Numbered from the stretch's first letter, positions 1 through 9,245 are shown. The stretch: 64,000 nucleotides of DNA from Variovorax paradoxus (GCF_009755665.1 NZ_CP046622.1:1302001-1366000), one strand, 5' to 3'. Notes: generated from the letters alone by a model not told the origin. Program-made: numbers and translations.

Positions 1-1
1 A

Positions 2-400
2 TCGACCGGGCGCTTTGGCGAGCAGGAACTCGGTTTTCTGGGCGGGCGCGAAAACGGCGAGAGCTTTGCCAGCGCCAAGGAGCTGGCAGTCCACGCCGAA
101 AAAGTCCTCAAGCGGCCTGTCACGCTGGTGGATACCGCCCACAAAGCCATCAAGAACATCGCCTGGTGCACGGGCGGCGCGCAAGGCTACTTCGAGGCAG
201 CCATTGCCGCCGGAGCCGATGCGTTCATCACCGGCGAGATCTCCGAACCCCAGGCCCACTACGCCCGTGAGATGGGCGTCGCCTTCCTGGCTTGCGGGCA
301 CCATGCCACCGAGCGCTACGGCGCTCAGGCCGTGGCGGCCCATGTGGCGGCCCAGCTCGGGCTGAAGCACGAGTTCATCGACATCGACAATCCCGCATGA
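2..400 (+). CDS. Nif3-like dinuclear metal centre protein (5' end outside window)
   Basis: The last 132 codons of a Nif3/YbgI-family protein. The visible part reads STGRFGEQELGFLGG early on, and near the end a CGHHATERYG motif typical of the family, whose His and Glu residues bind the dinuclear metal centre. Members form toroidal hexamers and are related to GTP cyclohydrolase-like enzymes; the cellular role is not settled. The gene begins before the window and its TGA overlaps the ATG of pdxA (ATGA), so the two are probably co-translated. Family assignment is confident; function is open. Confidence 0.85.
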   Translation, partial: STGRFGEQELGFLGGRENGESFASAKELAVHAEKVLKRPVTLVDTAHKAIKNIAWCTGGAQGYFEAAIAAGADAFITGEISEPQAHYAREMGVAFLACGHHATERYGAQAVAAHVAAQLGLKHEFIDIDNPA

Positions 401-1461
401 GCGGCAAGGCTCCCATCGCTGCAGGCCCTCCCTTGGCGGTCACGCTCGGCGACCCCGCGGGCATCGGCCCGGAAATCATCGTCAAGGCCTTCCGTCAGGT
501 GCCCAAGGCCGCGCACGGCGCTTTCGTGGCCGGCGACGTGGGCACCATGCGCCGCGCGTCCCAGGCCCTGGCGCTGCCCGGACAGCCGGCATGGCCGGTG
601 GCGGAAATCGAGCACGCGGCGGACGCGGCCGCAATGCCGCCGGGCTGCATTCCCGTGTTGCAGGTGGTGGCGCCGCCCGCGCACATCGTGCCGGGGCAGA
701 TCAGCGCCGAGGCCGGCCGCGTGGCGGGCGAGTGCGTGGTCTGGGCCGCGCGCGCCGCATTGCGGGGCGACATTGCGGCCATCGTGACGGCACCGCTGCA
801 CAAGGAAGCGCTGGCCGCGGCGGGCTTTCCGTACCCGGGCCATACCGAACTGCTGCAGGCCGAGGCCGCCGCGCACGCAGGCGTTGCGGTCGAGGGCATG
901 CCGGTGCGCATGATGCTGGCCAACGACGACCTGCGCACCGTGCTCGTCAGCATTCACATGTCGCTGCGCGACGCCATTACCGCGGTGAGCTTCGGCAATG
1001 TGCTGGAAACGCTGCGCATTACCCACCGTGCCTTGCACCGCATGCTCGGGCGGGCGCCGCGCATCGGCGTGGCCGGCCTTAATCCGCATGCCGGCGAGGG
1101 TGGTCTTTTCGGGAGCGAAGAGCGCGACATCATTGCGCCCGCGATTGCGGCGGCGCGCGCCGAAGGCATCGATGCCGGCGGTCCGCATGCGCCCGACACC
1201 GTCTTCATGCGTGCGCGGGCCAAGGCGGGCGTGCCAGGGAGCGGCGAATTCGACGTGGTGGTGGCGATGTACCACGACCAGGGGCTGATTCCGGTCAAGT
1301 ACCTGGGCGTTGAAAAGGGCGTGAACGTAACCCTGGGCCTGCCGCTGGTGCGCACCAGCCCGGACCATGGCACCGCGTTCGACATCGCCGGCAAGGGCCT
1401 GGCCGACGCCTCGAGCCTCGTCGAGGCGCTGCGCATGGCCAGGACGCTGACGGGCGCCTAG
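397..1461 (+). CDS. pdxA: 4-hydroxythreonine-4-phosphate dehydrogenase PdxA
   Basis: A 354-residue NAD-dependent enzyme of the DXP-dependent vitamin B6 pathway. It oxidises 4-phosphohydroxy-L-threonine to a product that PdxJ uses to make pyridoxine 5'-phosphate. The N-terminus carries [10 protein letters not shown] (about 18-27). Three histidines match the family metal ligands: VSIHMSL (H187), LNPHAGE (H231) and YHDQG (H293). Length is slightly above the usual 330. The start chosen overlaps the preceding stop as ATGA; an upstream in-frame start would add 35 Arg-rich residues unlike the family. The stop shares CTAG with the convergent mscL stop. Confidence 0.96.
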   Translation: MSGKAPIAAGPPLAVTLGDPAGIGPEIIVKAFRQVPKAAHGAFVAGDVGTMRRASQALALPGQPAWPVAEIEHAADAAAMPPGCIPVLQVVAPPAHIVPGQISAEAGRVAGECVVWAARAALRGDIAAIVTAPLHKEALAAAGFPYPGHTELLQAEAAAHAGVAVEGMPVRMMLANDDLRTVLVSIHMSLRDAITAVSFGNVLETLRITHRALHRMLGRAPRIGVAGLNPHAGEGGLFGSEERDIIAPAIAAARAEGIDAGGPHAPDTVFMRARAKAGVPGSGEFDVVVAMYHDQGLIPVKYLGVEKGVNVTLGLPLVRTSPDHGTAFDIAGKGLADASSLVEALRMARTLTGA

Positions 1462-1892
1462 GGGCGATTCTTCAGGCTGTCGCGAATCTCGCGCAGCAGC
1501 GCAATGTCTTCCGGCGGCGCCACCGGGGCCGCGGGGGCCTCGGCATGGACCTTGCGCAGCTTGTTGATCTGCTTGACCATCATGAAGATGATGAAGGCAA
1601 GGATGACGAAGTTGACCGCGATGGTGATGAAGTTGCCATAGGCCAGCACCGGTACGCCGGCCTTCTTCAGGTCGGCCAGGTTGTTGGCCACGCCCGTCGG
1701 CACGGAGCCCAGCACCAGGTACAGATTGGAGAAATCGAGCTTGCCGAACACCAGTCCGACCACCGGCATGATGATGTCGCCGACGAGCGAGTCCACGATC
1801 TTCCCGAACGCCGCGCCGATGATCACGCCCACTGCGAGATCGACGACATTGCCCTTGACGGCAAATTCCTTGAATTCACTGAGGATGCTCAT
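1458..1892 (-). CDS. mscL: Large-conductance mechanosensitive channel MscL
   Basis: A 144-residue inner-membrane channel that opens under membrane tension and releases solutes during hypo-osmotic shock; it works as a homopentamer. The N-terminus [20 protein letters not shown] is the conserved amphipathic helix leading into TM1 ([20 protein letters not shown]). A periplasmic loop follows, then TM2 (about 83-104) and a charged cytoplasmic tail ending in [14 protein letters not shown]. Its TAG stop lies within the palindrome CTAG that also holds the pdxA stop on the other strand, so the two genes overlap by 4 bases with no terminator between them. Confidence 0.97.
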   Translation of the reverse strand: MSILSEFKEFAVKGNVVDLAVGVIIGAAFGKIVDSLVGDIIMPVVGLVFGKLDFSNLYLVLGSVPTGVANNLADLKKAGVPVLAYGNFITIAVNFVILAFIIFMMVKQINKLRKVHAEAPAAPVAPPEDIALLREIRDSLKNRP

Positions 1893-2079
1893 GATTGCGA
1901 TGTGCCGGGTGCACAGGTGTTGAAGATGGCCGGAGTATGCCTGTGGAATAATCCGCGCGCCCCGAACCGGATCGACACATGGCTGTAGTTCGAAAGATTT
2001 CCGGTCGGGCGGCCGGCTTTAATAATAACGATTCAATGGCCGGTCCCGCACCGAAAAGGCGCAATTCCATTTTAAATCG

Positions 2080-2769
2080 ATGAATAGTTTCTGGTTAATG
2101 GTTACCGGGCTCGGTGACAGCGGATTTCTATTGCCCGCCGCATTGTGGATCGCAATTTGGCTGGCAGTCGACCGCGGTACGCGCCCGGCAGCGGTGCATT
2201 GGGCGCTCCTATTCGGCGGATGCGGCCTTGTTGTCATGCTGTCCAAGCTGGCTTTTCTGGGCTGGGGGATTGGTAGCGCCCGCTTCAATTTCACCGGCTT
2301 CAGTGGGCACACCGCATTGGCAACCAGCGTCTGGACGGTTGTCTTCTGGCTTGCGGCGCTGCGGTTTGCACCATTCTTGCGCATTGCTGCGGCTATTGTG
2401 GGATGGGCGTGGGGCGTCGCGGTCGGAGTATCGCGGCTGGCGCTTGAAGTGCACTCCACCGCAGAAGTCGCGACAGGCATTGTGCTCGGCACAATTGTGA
2501 GCGCCAGCTTTCTATGGCTGCAGCGCAACAGGCTGCCCGTCGTGTCGTTGCGAGCGCCTCGCTGGCTCGCAGCGGGTGTCGTGGTACCGCTGCTGCTTTT
2601 CGTCGTCGTGGGGCGGCCCGCACCCACTCAGTTCGCGCTGGAAGCCGTTGCCGCCTGGATGGCAGGCATCGAGCGCCCGTACAGGCGCAGCGATCTTCTG
2701 CATGGCCGCCAACCCGCCCGCGCCCCCGGCGGGAACTCACAGGTGCTTACAAAAGAGCAAACCTTTTAG
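2080..2769 (+). CDS. PAP2-superfamily membrane phosphatase
   Basis: A 229-residue integral membrane protein with about six hydrophobic segments. Two motifs resemble the PAP2 signature: FSGHTA (the S-G-H block, about 74-79) and SRLALEVHSTAEV (the SR-x5-H block, about 117-129). In the second block the usual final Asp is Glu. The upstream KX6RP block is not clear. PAP2 proteins dephosphorylate lipid phosphates such as undecaprenyl pyrophosphate. The gene sits just ahead of the Wza-Wzb-Wzc genes, so recycling of the lipid carrier is a reasonable inference. Substrate is unproven. Confidence 0.75.
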   Translation: MNSFWLMVTGLGDSGFLLPAALWIAIWLAVDRGTRPAAVHWALLFGGCGLVVMLSKLAFLGWGIGSARFNFTGFSGHTALATSVWTVVFWLAALRFAPFLRIAAAIVGWAWGVAVGVSRLALEVHSTAEVATGIVLGTIVSASFLWLQRNRLPVVSLRAPRWLAAGVVVPLLLFVVVGRPAPTQFALEAVAAWMAGIERPYRRSDLLHGRQPARAPGGNSQVLTKEQTF

Positions 2770-3118
2770 CCGGCCAGCCAATACGCGCTAATTGTCGCCT
2801 GAATGAGACAATTGATCCTTCCAGCGGGTTAATTGATAGTTCACATTTGCAAACCGCTCGCGGCGGCTTTGCATGTCCACCGAAGGTCTTCATTTCCCAA
2901 TGAAAACCGGCCTCTCGGCGTTGCGATCAAACATTCCCCTGTGCAGCCTCGGGATATTCGACAGATAGACACATTTTTTTCGTCTATTCAACGGAGAACA
3001 GGTGATGCGCGGGCAGCGACAATTCGGCCGGCGCGCCTGGCGACAGCGCGAAGGCTCGCTTTCACGAACCGTGACAAAAAGGTCGAGACCAAATGCGGAT
3101 TGGGCTCGGGCCTTGCAT
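2770..3118. promoter_or_regulatory. Regulatory or leader region upstream of the exopolysaccharide operon
   Basis: About 350 bases without a convincing gene, richer in A+T than the surroundings. Two inverted repeats stand out: AATTGTC-N10-GACAATT at 2790-2813, and ATAGAC-N11-GTCTAT at 2965-2987, whose spacer is mostly T. A strong Shine-Dalgarno-like GGAGA at 2993-2997 is well spaced from GTG/ATG codons at 3002/3005, in frame with the wza homologue. Either translation starts there with a long N-terminal extension, or this is a leader. No terminator was recognised after the PAP2 gene, so some read-through is possible. Confidence 0.4.
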
Positions 3119-4318
3119 ATGAATCACGGGATGTCGAAAAAACCAATTTGTGCAATGGGGATCAATTTGACACGCTACGTGCTCCTGTCAGGGTGGGGTT
3201 TTGCCGTAGTCGGCGCGTTATTGCTGCAGGGTTGCGCACCGGGTTTCAGTTCTGTATCCGCCTACGAGGCCGACCAGAGCCTGCCCCCGGAGTTCCAGTA
3301 CCTGCCGGCCGACGGCGCACCGGATGGGGTAATTACCTCGATTTCGCCTGCGCTCATCCGCGCAATGGCCGAGGCCCAGCCCACGGCCGTACCGTCCGAC
3401 GTGAAGGCGCTATTCGGCGAGGCGCCGGTCTACACCATCGGACCGGGCGACGTCGTGGGCGTGATCGTGTACGACCATCCTGAATTGCTGCCCAACGCAG
3501 GCGCGGTGATCACGCAGCAGGCCGACCCGACGGGCATCAGCGTAGCACCCGGCTTCATCGTCGGCGCCGACGGGCAGATCACCTTTCCCTACATCGGGCG
3601 GGTCAAGCTCCAGGGGCTGACTGAAATCGAGGCTTCCGATCTCATTGCGAAGCGCATTGCGGTCTACATTAAGGATCCGCAGGTGACCGTGCGCATCCAG
3701 TCCTTCAGAAGCCGCCGGGCCTTTGTGGAAGGGGAGGTGCGAACCCCCGGGCTGCAGATCTTCACCGACGTGCCGATGACGCTGGCCGAAGCCATCAGCC
3801 GCGCTGGCGGCATCACCGCGAACGGCGACCGCTCTTTCGTGACGCTGCAGCGCGGCGGCAAGTCGACGCTCATCAACCTGACGAACCTCCAGGACCTGGG
3901 CGCCGACGCCAGCCAGATTCCGCTGCGCAACGGCGACGTGATCCAGGTGCGCAACCGCGACGAGAGCAAGGTGTTCGTGATGGGCGAAATCTCGCGCCCG
4001 TCGGCGCTGCTCATGCACAACGGGCGCCTCAGCCTGAACGAGGCGCTCGGCGAGGCGGGCGGGCCCAACCTGGCCTCGGCCAACGCCGGGCAGGTCTACG
4101 TCATCCGCAACAACGCCAGGGGCTTGCCGGCGATCTTTCACCTGAACGCAAAGAACCCGGCCGCCTTGGCGCTTGCCGAGCGCTTCCCGCTGCAGCCACG
4201 CGATGTGGTCTACATCGACTCCGTGCCGCTCGTGACATGGAACCGCCTGGCCAGCCTGATCCTGCCGGCGGCGCAGGTCATCAATGCCGGCGACGAGGTC
4301 TGGAGCCGCCACAGATGA
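3119..4318 (+). CDS. wza: Polysaccharide export outer-membrane lipoprotein (Wza-like)
   Basis: Outer-membrane secretin of a Wzx/Wzy-type export machine, through which the polymer leaves the cell. A hydrophobic signal segment ends in LLLQGC (Cys39 from this start), a lipobox. The Poly_export domain starts at YTIGPGDVVGVIVYDHPEL, with FPYIGRVKLQGLTEIE further on, followed by SLBB-type repeats (RRAFVEGEVRTPG and KVFVMGEISRPS). Start choice is uncertain: 3119, 3131 and 3155 give normal signal peptides but weak ribosome sites, while the best GGAG site precedes 3002/3005 and would add about 40 residues. The stop overlaps the next ATG (ATGA). Confidence 0.92.
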   Translation: MNHGMSKKPICAMGINLTRYVLLSGWGFAVVGALLLQGCAPGFSSVSAYEADQSLPPEFQYLPADGAPDGVITSISPALIRAMAEAQPTAVPSDVKALFGEAPVYTIGPGDVVGVIVYDHPELLPNAGAVITQQADPTGISVAPGFIVGADGQITFPYIGRVKLQGLTEIEASDLIAKRIAVYIKDPQVTVRIQSFRSRRAFVEGEVRTPGLQIFTDVPMTLAEAISRAGGITANGDRSFVTLQRGGKSTLINLTNLQDLGADASQIPLRNGDVIQVRNRDESKVFVMGEISRPSALLMHNGRLSLNEALGEAGGPNLASANAGQVYVIRNNARGLPAIFHLNAKNPAALALAERFPLQPRDVVYIDSVPLVTWNRLASLILPAAQVINAGDEVWSRHR

Positions 4319-4770
4319 AATCCATCCTGACCGTCTGCATCGGCAACATCTGCCGAAGCCCCATGGCGGAGGGCCTACTGGCCGCCGGGCTGCCGCATCT
4401 TCGCGTGGTGTCCGCCGGCACGGGCGCGCTCGTCGGCAAGCCGGCTGACGCCACGGCGCAAAGGCTCATGCAGCAGCGCGGCATCGACATCTCGGCCCAC
4501 GTCGCGCAACAGGTGAGTCAGCTGCTGTGCCGGCAGGCCGACCTGATCCTGGTGATGGACATGGAGCAGCGCCGCTACCTCGAGGCGACCTACCCCTTCG
4601 TGCGCGGCAAGGTCTTTCGCATTGCAGAGGCCGCCAAGCAGGACGTGCCCGATCCCTATCGGAAAGACGAGGCGGCTTTCGAGCATGCCCTGGCCCTCAT
4701 CGACGTGGGCGCCAGGACCTGGATCGATCGCATTCTGAAAATTACAAAACCCGAGCAGCAACCGACATGA
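4315..4770 (+). CDS. wzb: Low-molecular-weight protein-tyrosine phosphatase (Wzb-like)
   Basis: A 151-residue cytoplasmic phosphatase that removes phosphate from the tyrosine kinase encoded next to it, a cycle needed for polymer export. The P-loop VCIGNICRSP gives the CX5R signature (C8, R14). The general-acid Asp lies in VPDPYRKD (D113). Length matches the family. It overlaps the wza homologue upstream and the wzc homologue downstream by ATGA on both sides, so the three are tightly coupled. An alternative assignment to an arsenate reductase of the same fold is unlikely given this context. Confidence 0.94.
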   Translation: MKSILTVCIGNICRSPMAEGLLAAGLPHLRVVSAGTGALVGKPADATAQRLMQQRGIDISAHVAQQVSQLLCRQADLILVMDMEQRRYLEATYPFVRGKVFRIAEAAKQDVPDPYRKDEAAFEHALALIDVGARTWIDRILKITKPEQQPT

Positions 4771-7019
4771 ACGCACCCCAGCAAGCCGCCCTGCCGATGC
4801 CAGCGCTGGAAGAAGAGGGCGAAGGAATCAACCTCGTCGAGTACCTCGACATCCTCGTCGACAACCGCTGGCTCATCGCCATCGTGACCGCGGTGGCCTT
4901 GTTCCTTGGCTTTGCCTATGCCTTCTTCGGCAAGCCCATGTACGAAGCCAACGTGGCGGTGCAGGTGGAAGACTCCGGCAACTCGGCGGGCAGCTTCCTG
5001 GGCGACGCAGCGTCTTCGTTGCTGAGCGTGAAGACCCCCGCCGCGGGCGAAATCGAAATCATCAAGTCGCGCGCCATCCTGGCGCAGGCGGTGGAAAACA
5101 CCAAGCTCTACATCAGCGCGCAGCCTCGCTATGCACCCGTGGTGGGCAGCTGGCTTTCGCGGCGGGCCTCCGATCTTTCGGACCCCGGCTTCATGGGCCT
5201 GCCGGGCTACGTGACCGGCACGGAGAAGATCGTCGTTCCCCAGTTCGACGTGCCCGCCGATCTCGAAGAGCAACAGTTCTCTCTGACGGTACAAGCCGAC
5301 AACCGCTACGAGCTGGCCCACCCCGGCATCGAAAGCCCGCTCAAGGGCGTCATCGGAACGCCGCTGGTCGCGAATCTTCCAGGCGGGAGCTTGCGGCTCC
5401 TGGTCAGCTCGGTCAGCGCCAAGCCCGGGGCCCAGTTCAGGCTGATCAGGTTCTCGAAGCAGTTGACGCTGCTGTCGTTGCAGGACGGCCTCAAGGTCGT
5501 CGAAAAGGGCAAGCAGTCGGGCGTGATCGACGTCAGCTGGAAGCACCCGAGCCCCGAAAAGCTCACGCAGCTGCTCAACGAGATCGGCCGCCTCTATGTG
5601 CGCCAGAACATCGAACGCAAGGCTGCCGAGGCCGAAAAGACCCTGGGCTTTCTCGATACCGCGCTGCCGCAGTTCAAGAAGCAGCTCGAGCAATCCGAAG
5701 ACCTCTACAACCGCTACAGAAACGAGAACGGCACCGTCAGCCTGGACGACGAGGCAAAAAATGCCCTGACGCAGACGGTCGATCTGCAATCCAAGTTGCT
5801 CGAAGCACAGCAGAAGCGACGCGAGCTCTCCGCGCGCTTCACGGACAAGCATCCGAGCATCCAGACGCTGGACACGCAAATCTCGGCGTGGAAGGGCGAG
5901 ATCGCCTCGGTCGATTCGCGCATCCGCAAGATGCCGCTGCTGCAGCAGAACACCGTGCAGATGCAGCGCGACATCAAGGTCAACACCGACCTGTATGTGT
6001 CGCTGCTCAACAGCTCGCTGCAGATGCGGCTGGCCAAGGAAGGCAAGGTCGGCAACGTGCGCCTGCTGGACGACGCCATCATCCCGGAAGAGCCCGTCTG
6101 GCCCAAGAGGCCGTTGATCCTCGCCCTTGCATTGCTGCTGGGGCTGATGGCCGGCGTGGCCGCTGCCATCGCTCGAAACTCGTTCTTCGGCGGCATCCGC
6201 AATCCGAGCGAGATCGAGATGCACACGGGGCTCAGCGTCTACAGCAGCATTCCCCTGAGCGGCGCCCAGCGGATGATCGACAGAAGCATCGAGAACAAGG
6301 CGCCCGGCTTGCACATCCTGGCGCTGCAGCACTCGGAAGACCCTGCGGTCGAGAGCCTGCGCAGCCTGCGAACCGCCCTGCAGTTCGCCATGCTGGAGGC
6401 GCCCAACAACCGCCTGCTCATCTCGGGTGCGACGCCCGGGGTCGGGAAGACTTTTGTTTCTGTCAATTTCGCGGCAATTACCGCCGCCTCCGGCAAAAGG
6501 GTTCTCCTGGTGGACGCCGATTTGCGCAAGGGCCGGGTTAATCAGTTCTTCTCAATGCCCCGATCTTCCGGTTTATCCGAATTGATTGCCGGCACATTGA
6601 GCCCGGAAAAAGCTGTTCGTCCGTCGGTTCTGCCAAATCTGGATGTGATAACGACCGGGGTGCTTCCGCCCAACCCGGCCGAATTGCTCCTGAGCGACTC
6701 TTTTTCGCAAATATTGGAAAAACTGTCGCCAAGCTATGACCTGGTGATCATCGATACGGCGCCGGTTCTGGTGGCCGCGGACACGGCTTCGGTAGCACCG
6801 CTCGCGGGCTCGCTTCTGCTGGTCGCCCGCGCCGAGAAAACCCAACTGGGCGAATTGAACGAGAGCGTACGGAGATTGGCGCACGCGGGCTGTACGGCCA
6901 ATGGCGTTATTTTGAATGCTATGGACTTATCGCGGCGCCACGCGGGTAGCAGCAGCTATAAATACGGTGGTTACCGTTACATACACTATAAATATAAAAA
7001 CAACAGGGATACCACCTAG
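4767..7019 (+). CDS. wzc: Chain-length determinant and tyrosine autokinase (Wzc-like)
   Basis: A 750-residue inner-membrane co-polymerase and BY-kinase that sets chain length and couples polymerisation to export through Wza. The N-terminal Wzz domain has TM1 near residues 34-53, and a long coiled-coil periplasmic part leads to TM2 near 450-470 (LILALALLLGLMAGVAAAIA). The kinase domain carries Walker A GATPGVGKT (about 553-561), Walker A' VLLVDADLRKG (about 577) and Walker B VIIDTAPVL (about 660). The tail has seven closely spaced tyrosines (about 731-744), the usual autophosphorylation cluster. Starts by ATGA overlap with wzb. Confidence 0.96.
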   Translation: MNAPQQAALPMPALEEEGEGINLVEYLDILVDNRWLIAIVTAVALFLGFAYAFFGKPMYEANVAVQVEDSGNSAGSFLGDAASSLLSVKTPAAGEIEIIKSRAILAQAVENTKLYISAQPRYAPVVGSWLSRRASDLSDPGFMGLPGYVTGTEKIVVPQFDVPADLEEQQFSLTVQADNRYELAHPGIESPLKGVIGTPLVANLPGGSLRLLVSSVSAKPGAQFRLIRFSKQLTLLSLQDGLKVVEKGKQSGVIDVSWKHPSPEKLTQLLNEIGRLYVRQNIERKAAEAEKTLGFLDTALPQFKKQLEQSEDLYNRYRNENGTVSLDDEAKNALTQTVDLQSKLLEAQQKRRELSARFTDKHPSIQTLDTQISAWKGEIASVDSRIRKMPLLQQNTVQMQRDIKVNTDLYVSLLNSSLQMRLAKEGKVGNVRLLDDAIIPEEPVWPKRPLILALALLLGLMAGVAAAIARNSFFGGIRNPSEIEMHTGLSVYSSIPLSGAQRMIDRSIENKAPGLHILALQHSEDPAVESLRSLRTALQFAMLEAPNNRLLISGATPGVGKTFVSVNFAAITAASGKRVLLVDADLRKGRVNQFFSMPRSSGLSELIAGTLSPEKAVRPSVLPNLDVITTGVLPPNPAELLLSDSFSQILEKLSPSYDLVIIDTAPVLVAADTASVAPLAGSLLLVARAEKTQLGELNESVRRLAHAGCTANGVILNAMDLSRRHAGSSSYKYGGYRYIHYKYKNNRDTT

Positions 7020-7361
7020 TTGGCGAGACGATATCTGTGAAAATTAGGCCAGGGTGTGGAATTTATCACTCGCAGCACTAATCTGGTGCCTTTGCTCAAA
7101 GGCTAATAACAAAGGCCTAGGGTCAAGTGCTTCGTTCTTTTGTATTACGTGGTTGAGTCGCTGGGATTGCGCAATGGTTTTTGTGCGCAGCACCCTCCAA
7201 GGCTCCTGGGCCGGCCCGTATCGGGCCTCAAGCCCGAGCCGCAACTTATCACCGACCCGCCAGGGGCAAGCATTTGCTTGTAAGACGAAAGGTGCTCCAG
7301 AAATGAGAGTTCTTAAGCTAAAAACTTGCCTCCGCTTCAGATGTGAGAACGGAGCATTCCT
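7020..7361. other. 342-base gap inside the exopolysaccharide operon
   Basis: A non-coding stretch between the wzc homologue and the sugar transferase, of lower G+C than the flanking genes. It contains a hairpin GGCCCG-TAT-CGGGCC at 7213-7227 and a smaller one, CAAGCA-TT-TGCTTG, at 7267-7280. Neither is followed by a T-run, so neither is a textbook Rho-independent terminator. An open frame of 103 codons crosses the region but has no recognisable protein character. A second promoter or an mRNA processing site for the distal genes could lie here; I see no clear -35/-10 pair. Confidence 0.4.
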
Positions 7362-8072
7362 ATGACCAATTTCCGTCCCGAGGAATTGACCGCGCCCCGA
7401 AGCGAGGAAATGCATACCGAATTTTCGGACCCCGCTTGGGAAAAGGTCAATCATCCAGCCATGCTGCGCGCCGCTAAAAGAGCGGTGGATATTGCTGCGT
7501 CTCTTTTCTTTTTCACCGCTTTCGGCTGGCTTTATGTTTTGCTCGCCATCGGCGTTTTTCTGAGTTCCGGAGCTCCGGTCCTTTATTCGCAGCCGCGTTA
7601 CGGACGGGGAGGGCGCGTCTTCAAGTTCTACAAGTTCCGCTCCATGCTGCCCAACTCCGCCCAGATCCTCGAGGAGCACCTCAAGAACGATCCGGTGGCG
7701 CGCCAGCAATGGGACGACTATCAAAAGCTCGAGAACGATCCCCGCATCACCCGCTTCGGCAAGTTCATCCGCAAGACCAGCCTGGACGAATTGCCGCAGT
7801 TCTGGAATGTGCTGGTAGGAGACATGAGCCTGGTCGGCCCCAGGCCGTGCATGCTCGATCAAAAGGGACTCTATGGCGCCGACTGGTCGTTCTATTGCGC
7901 GGTGCGGCCCGGAATCACGGGCCTGTGGCAAGTGAGCGGCCGCAATCAACTGAGCTACAAGAAACGCGTGGCGCTGGACGTGAGCTACGTTGAGACGCTT
8001 TCCGTCGGCAGGGACATCGGCATTTTCATCAGGACCATCTGGGTGGTGGCGGTGGGCCACGGTTCTCGGTGA
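7362..8072 (+). CDS. Priming sugar transferase (polyprenyl phosphate hexose-1-P transferase)
   Basis: A 236-residue member of the bacterial sugar transferase (WcaJ/WbaP C-terminal) family. It would start repeat-unit synthesis by moving a sugar-1-phosphate from a UDP-sugar to undecaprenyl phosphate. The N-terminal part holds the membrane anchor ([20 protein letters not shown], about 37-56). The catalytic part has [40 protein letters not shown] and [13 protein letters not shown], all family hallmarks. It lacks the multi-spanning N-terminal domain of WcaJ, so it is a short monotopic form. The sugar is not predictable from sequence. Confidence 0.94.
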   Translation: MTNFRPEELTAPRSEEMHTEFSDPAWEKVNHPAMLRAAKRAVDIAASLFFFTAFGWLYVLLAIGVFLSSGAPVLYSQPRYGRGGRVFKFYKFRSMLPNSAQILEEHLKNDPVARQQWDDYQKLENDPRITRFGKFIRKTSLDELPQFWNVLVGDMSLVGPRPCMLDQKGLYGADWSFYCAVRPGITGLWQVSGRNQLSYKKRVALDVSYVETLSVGRDIGIFIRTIWVVAVGHGSR

Positions 8073-8085
8073 CGCTGATTCAAAG

Positions 8086-9234
8086 ATGAAAAAGATTCTG
8101 ATTTGCGCGGTGCCTTTCAGCGACAACCTGGGAGACGGGGTGATCGCGGCATCGTTGGCTCATATTGCGGGAATGAAGTACCCGCGGGCCACCGTCGAGT
8201 TTCTGGACATTGCCGGCCGGGTGGGGTTCGAAGAAGAAAATCTGCGAGGCGGGGGCGCTTTCCGGCTTTTCGCAAAACTGCCTTCCCTGCTTCGGTCGCT
8301 GATCGTTTTTCTTTACTGCCTCAAGGGCTACTTTCTCGTCTGGCGAAAGAACTGGAAAGCCGCGGTCAGCGATGCCGACCTGATCGTCATCGGGGGCGGT
8401 CAGTTGTTTTGCGATGTCGCGCTCAATTTCCCTGCCAAGCTTTTTCTACTGAGCCGCCTTTTGCGTGGAAAGCGGGTGGTCGTCGTGTCGGTCGGGGTCA
8501 CGGCCCGGTGGTCGTTTCTGGGCCGGCTCCTCGTCAAGCGGTTCATCAGGAATGCAAGGCCGGTTTTCTACGCCACGCGCGACAAGGAATCCGCAAACAA
8601 CCTGCATACGCATTTCAGAATTCCAAGGGGAAGCATCAGGGTGGTTCCCGATCCCGCGCTCCTTTGCGCCGATGCGTTCTCGCAGGAGCTCTCGCCGGAG
8701 AAGAACTGGGACATCGGCATTTGCGTCAGCAGCCTAGACGCGCTGGTCATGAACTCCGAGTACGCGAACGCCAACTCGACGGAGTCGGCCAAGTTCTTTT
8801 CAACGCTCGCCGAATCGCTGCGGGCCGAGGGAAAGCGGGTTCTCTATTTCACCAATGGCGCTGCTGAAGACAACAAGATCCTGAAGGAGATTTCTTCGGA
8901 ATCGAATGCGCCGAAATCCAGTTTCCTGGTTCCGCGGCATCCCGATGAACTGGTGACCCTGATCAGTGCCTGCTCATGCATCGTGGCGCATCGGCTGCAT
9001 GCAAACATCGTGGCCTACAGCCTGAACATTCCGTCCATAGGCATGAATTGGGACAAGAAGGTCGAATCCTTCTTCGAGCTGACGAAACGAAAGCGCTATC
9101 TCTTCGACCTGTCGCCTCGCGTGGAAAAACTCGAGGCCTCGGTGCTGGGCGTGCTGAACGAAAAAACTCCGGACCGGCAAACACTCGATCTGCTCAGGGG
9201 TGAGGTGGTGGCCGGAATTCATGCCTTGATCTGA
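8086..9234 (+). CDS. Polysaccharide pyruvyl transferase family protein
   Basis: A 382-residue protein of the polysaccharide pyruvyl transferase family, which adds ketal-linked pyruvate from phosphoenolpyruvate to sugars and so makes the polymer acidic. Visible family blocks: NLGDGVIAASLA near the N-terminus (about 13-24), DLIVIGGGQLF (about 97-107), VPDPALL (about 184), and the C-terminal HRLHANIVAYSLNIPSIGMNW, including the conserved H-R-x-H. The start follows the sugar transferase stop by 13 bases. Some family members have other roles (for example CsaB), but the context favours exopolysaccharide decoration. Confidence 0.9.
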   Translation: MKKILICAVPFSDNLGDGVIAASLAHIAGMKYPRATVEFLDIAGRVGFEEENLRGGGAFRLFAKLPSLLRSLIVFLYCLKGYFLVWRKNWKAAVSDADLIVIGGGQLFCDVALNFPAKLFLLSRLLRGKRVVVVSVGVTARWSFLGRLLVKRFIRNARPVFYATRDKESANNLHTHFRIPRGSIRVVPDPALLCADAFSQELSPEKNWDIGICVSSLDALVMNSEYANANSTESAKFFSTLAESLRAEGKRVLYFTNGAAEDNKILKEISSESNAPKSSFLVPRHPDELVTLISACSCIVAHRLHANIVAYSLNIPSIGMNWDKKVESFFELTKRKRYLFDLSPRVEKLEASVLGVLNEKTPDRQTLDLLRGEVVAGIHALI

Positions 9235-9245
9235 CTGCGCAGGCC

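Noticed and set aside
1876..2070. 64-codon minus-strand open frame upstream of mscL
   Set aside because: Overlaps the mscL start and promoter area; composition shows no protein character.
4656..6332. Open frame of about 558 codons opposite the wzc homologue
   Set aside because: No domain signature and biased composition; the plus strand has clear kinase and Wzz motifs.
7213..7227. Intrinsic terminator in the exopolysaccharide operon gap
   Set aside because: The hairpin is not followed by a T-run.
7054..7365. 103-codon open frame in the gap before the sugar transferase
   Set aside because: No ribosome site, many Cys/Trp/Ser residues and no family resemblance. It ends by overlap with the next start, but this alone is weak evidence.
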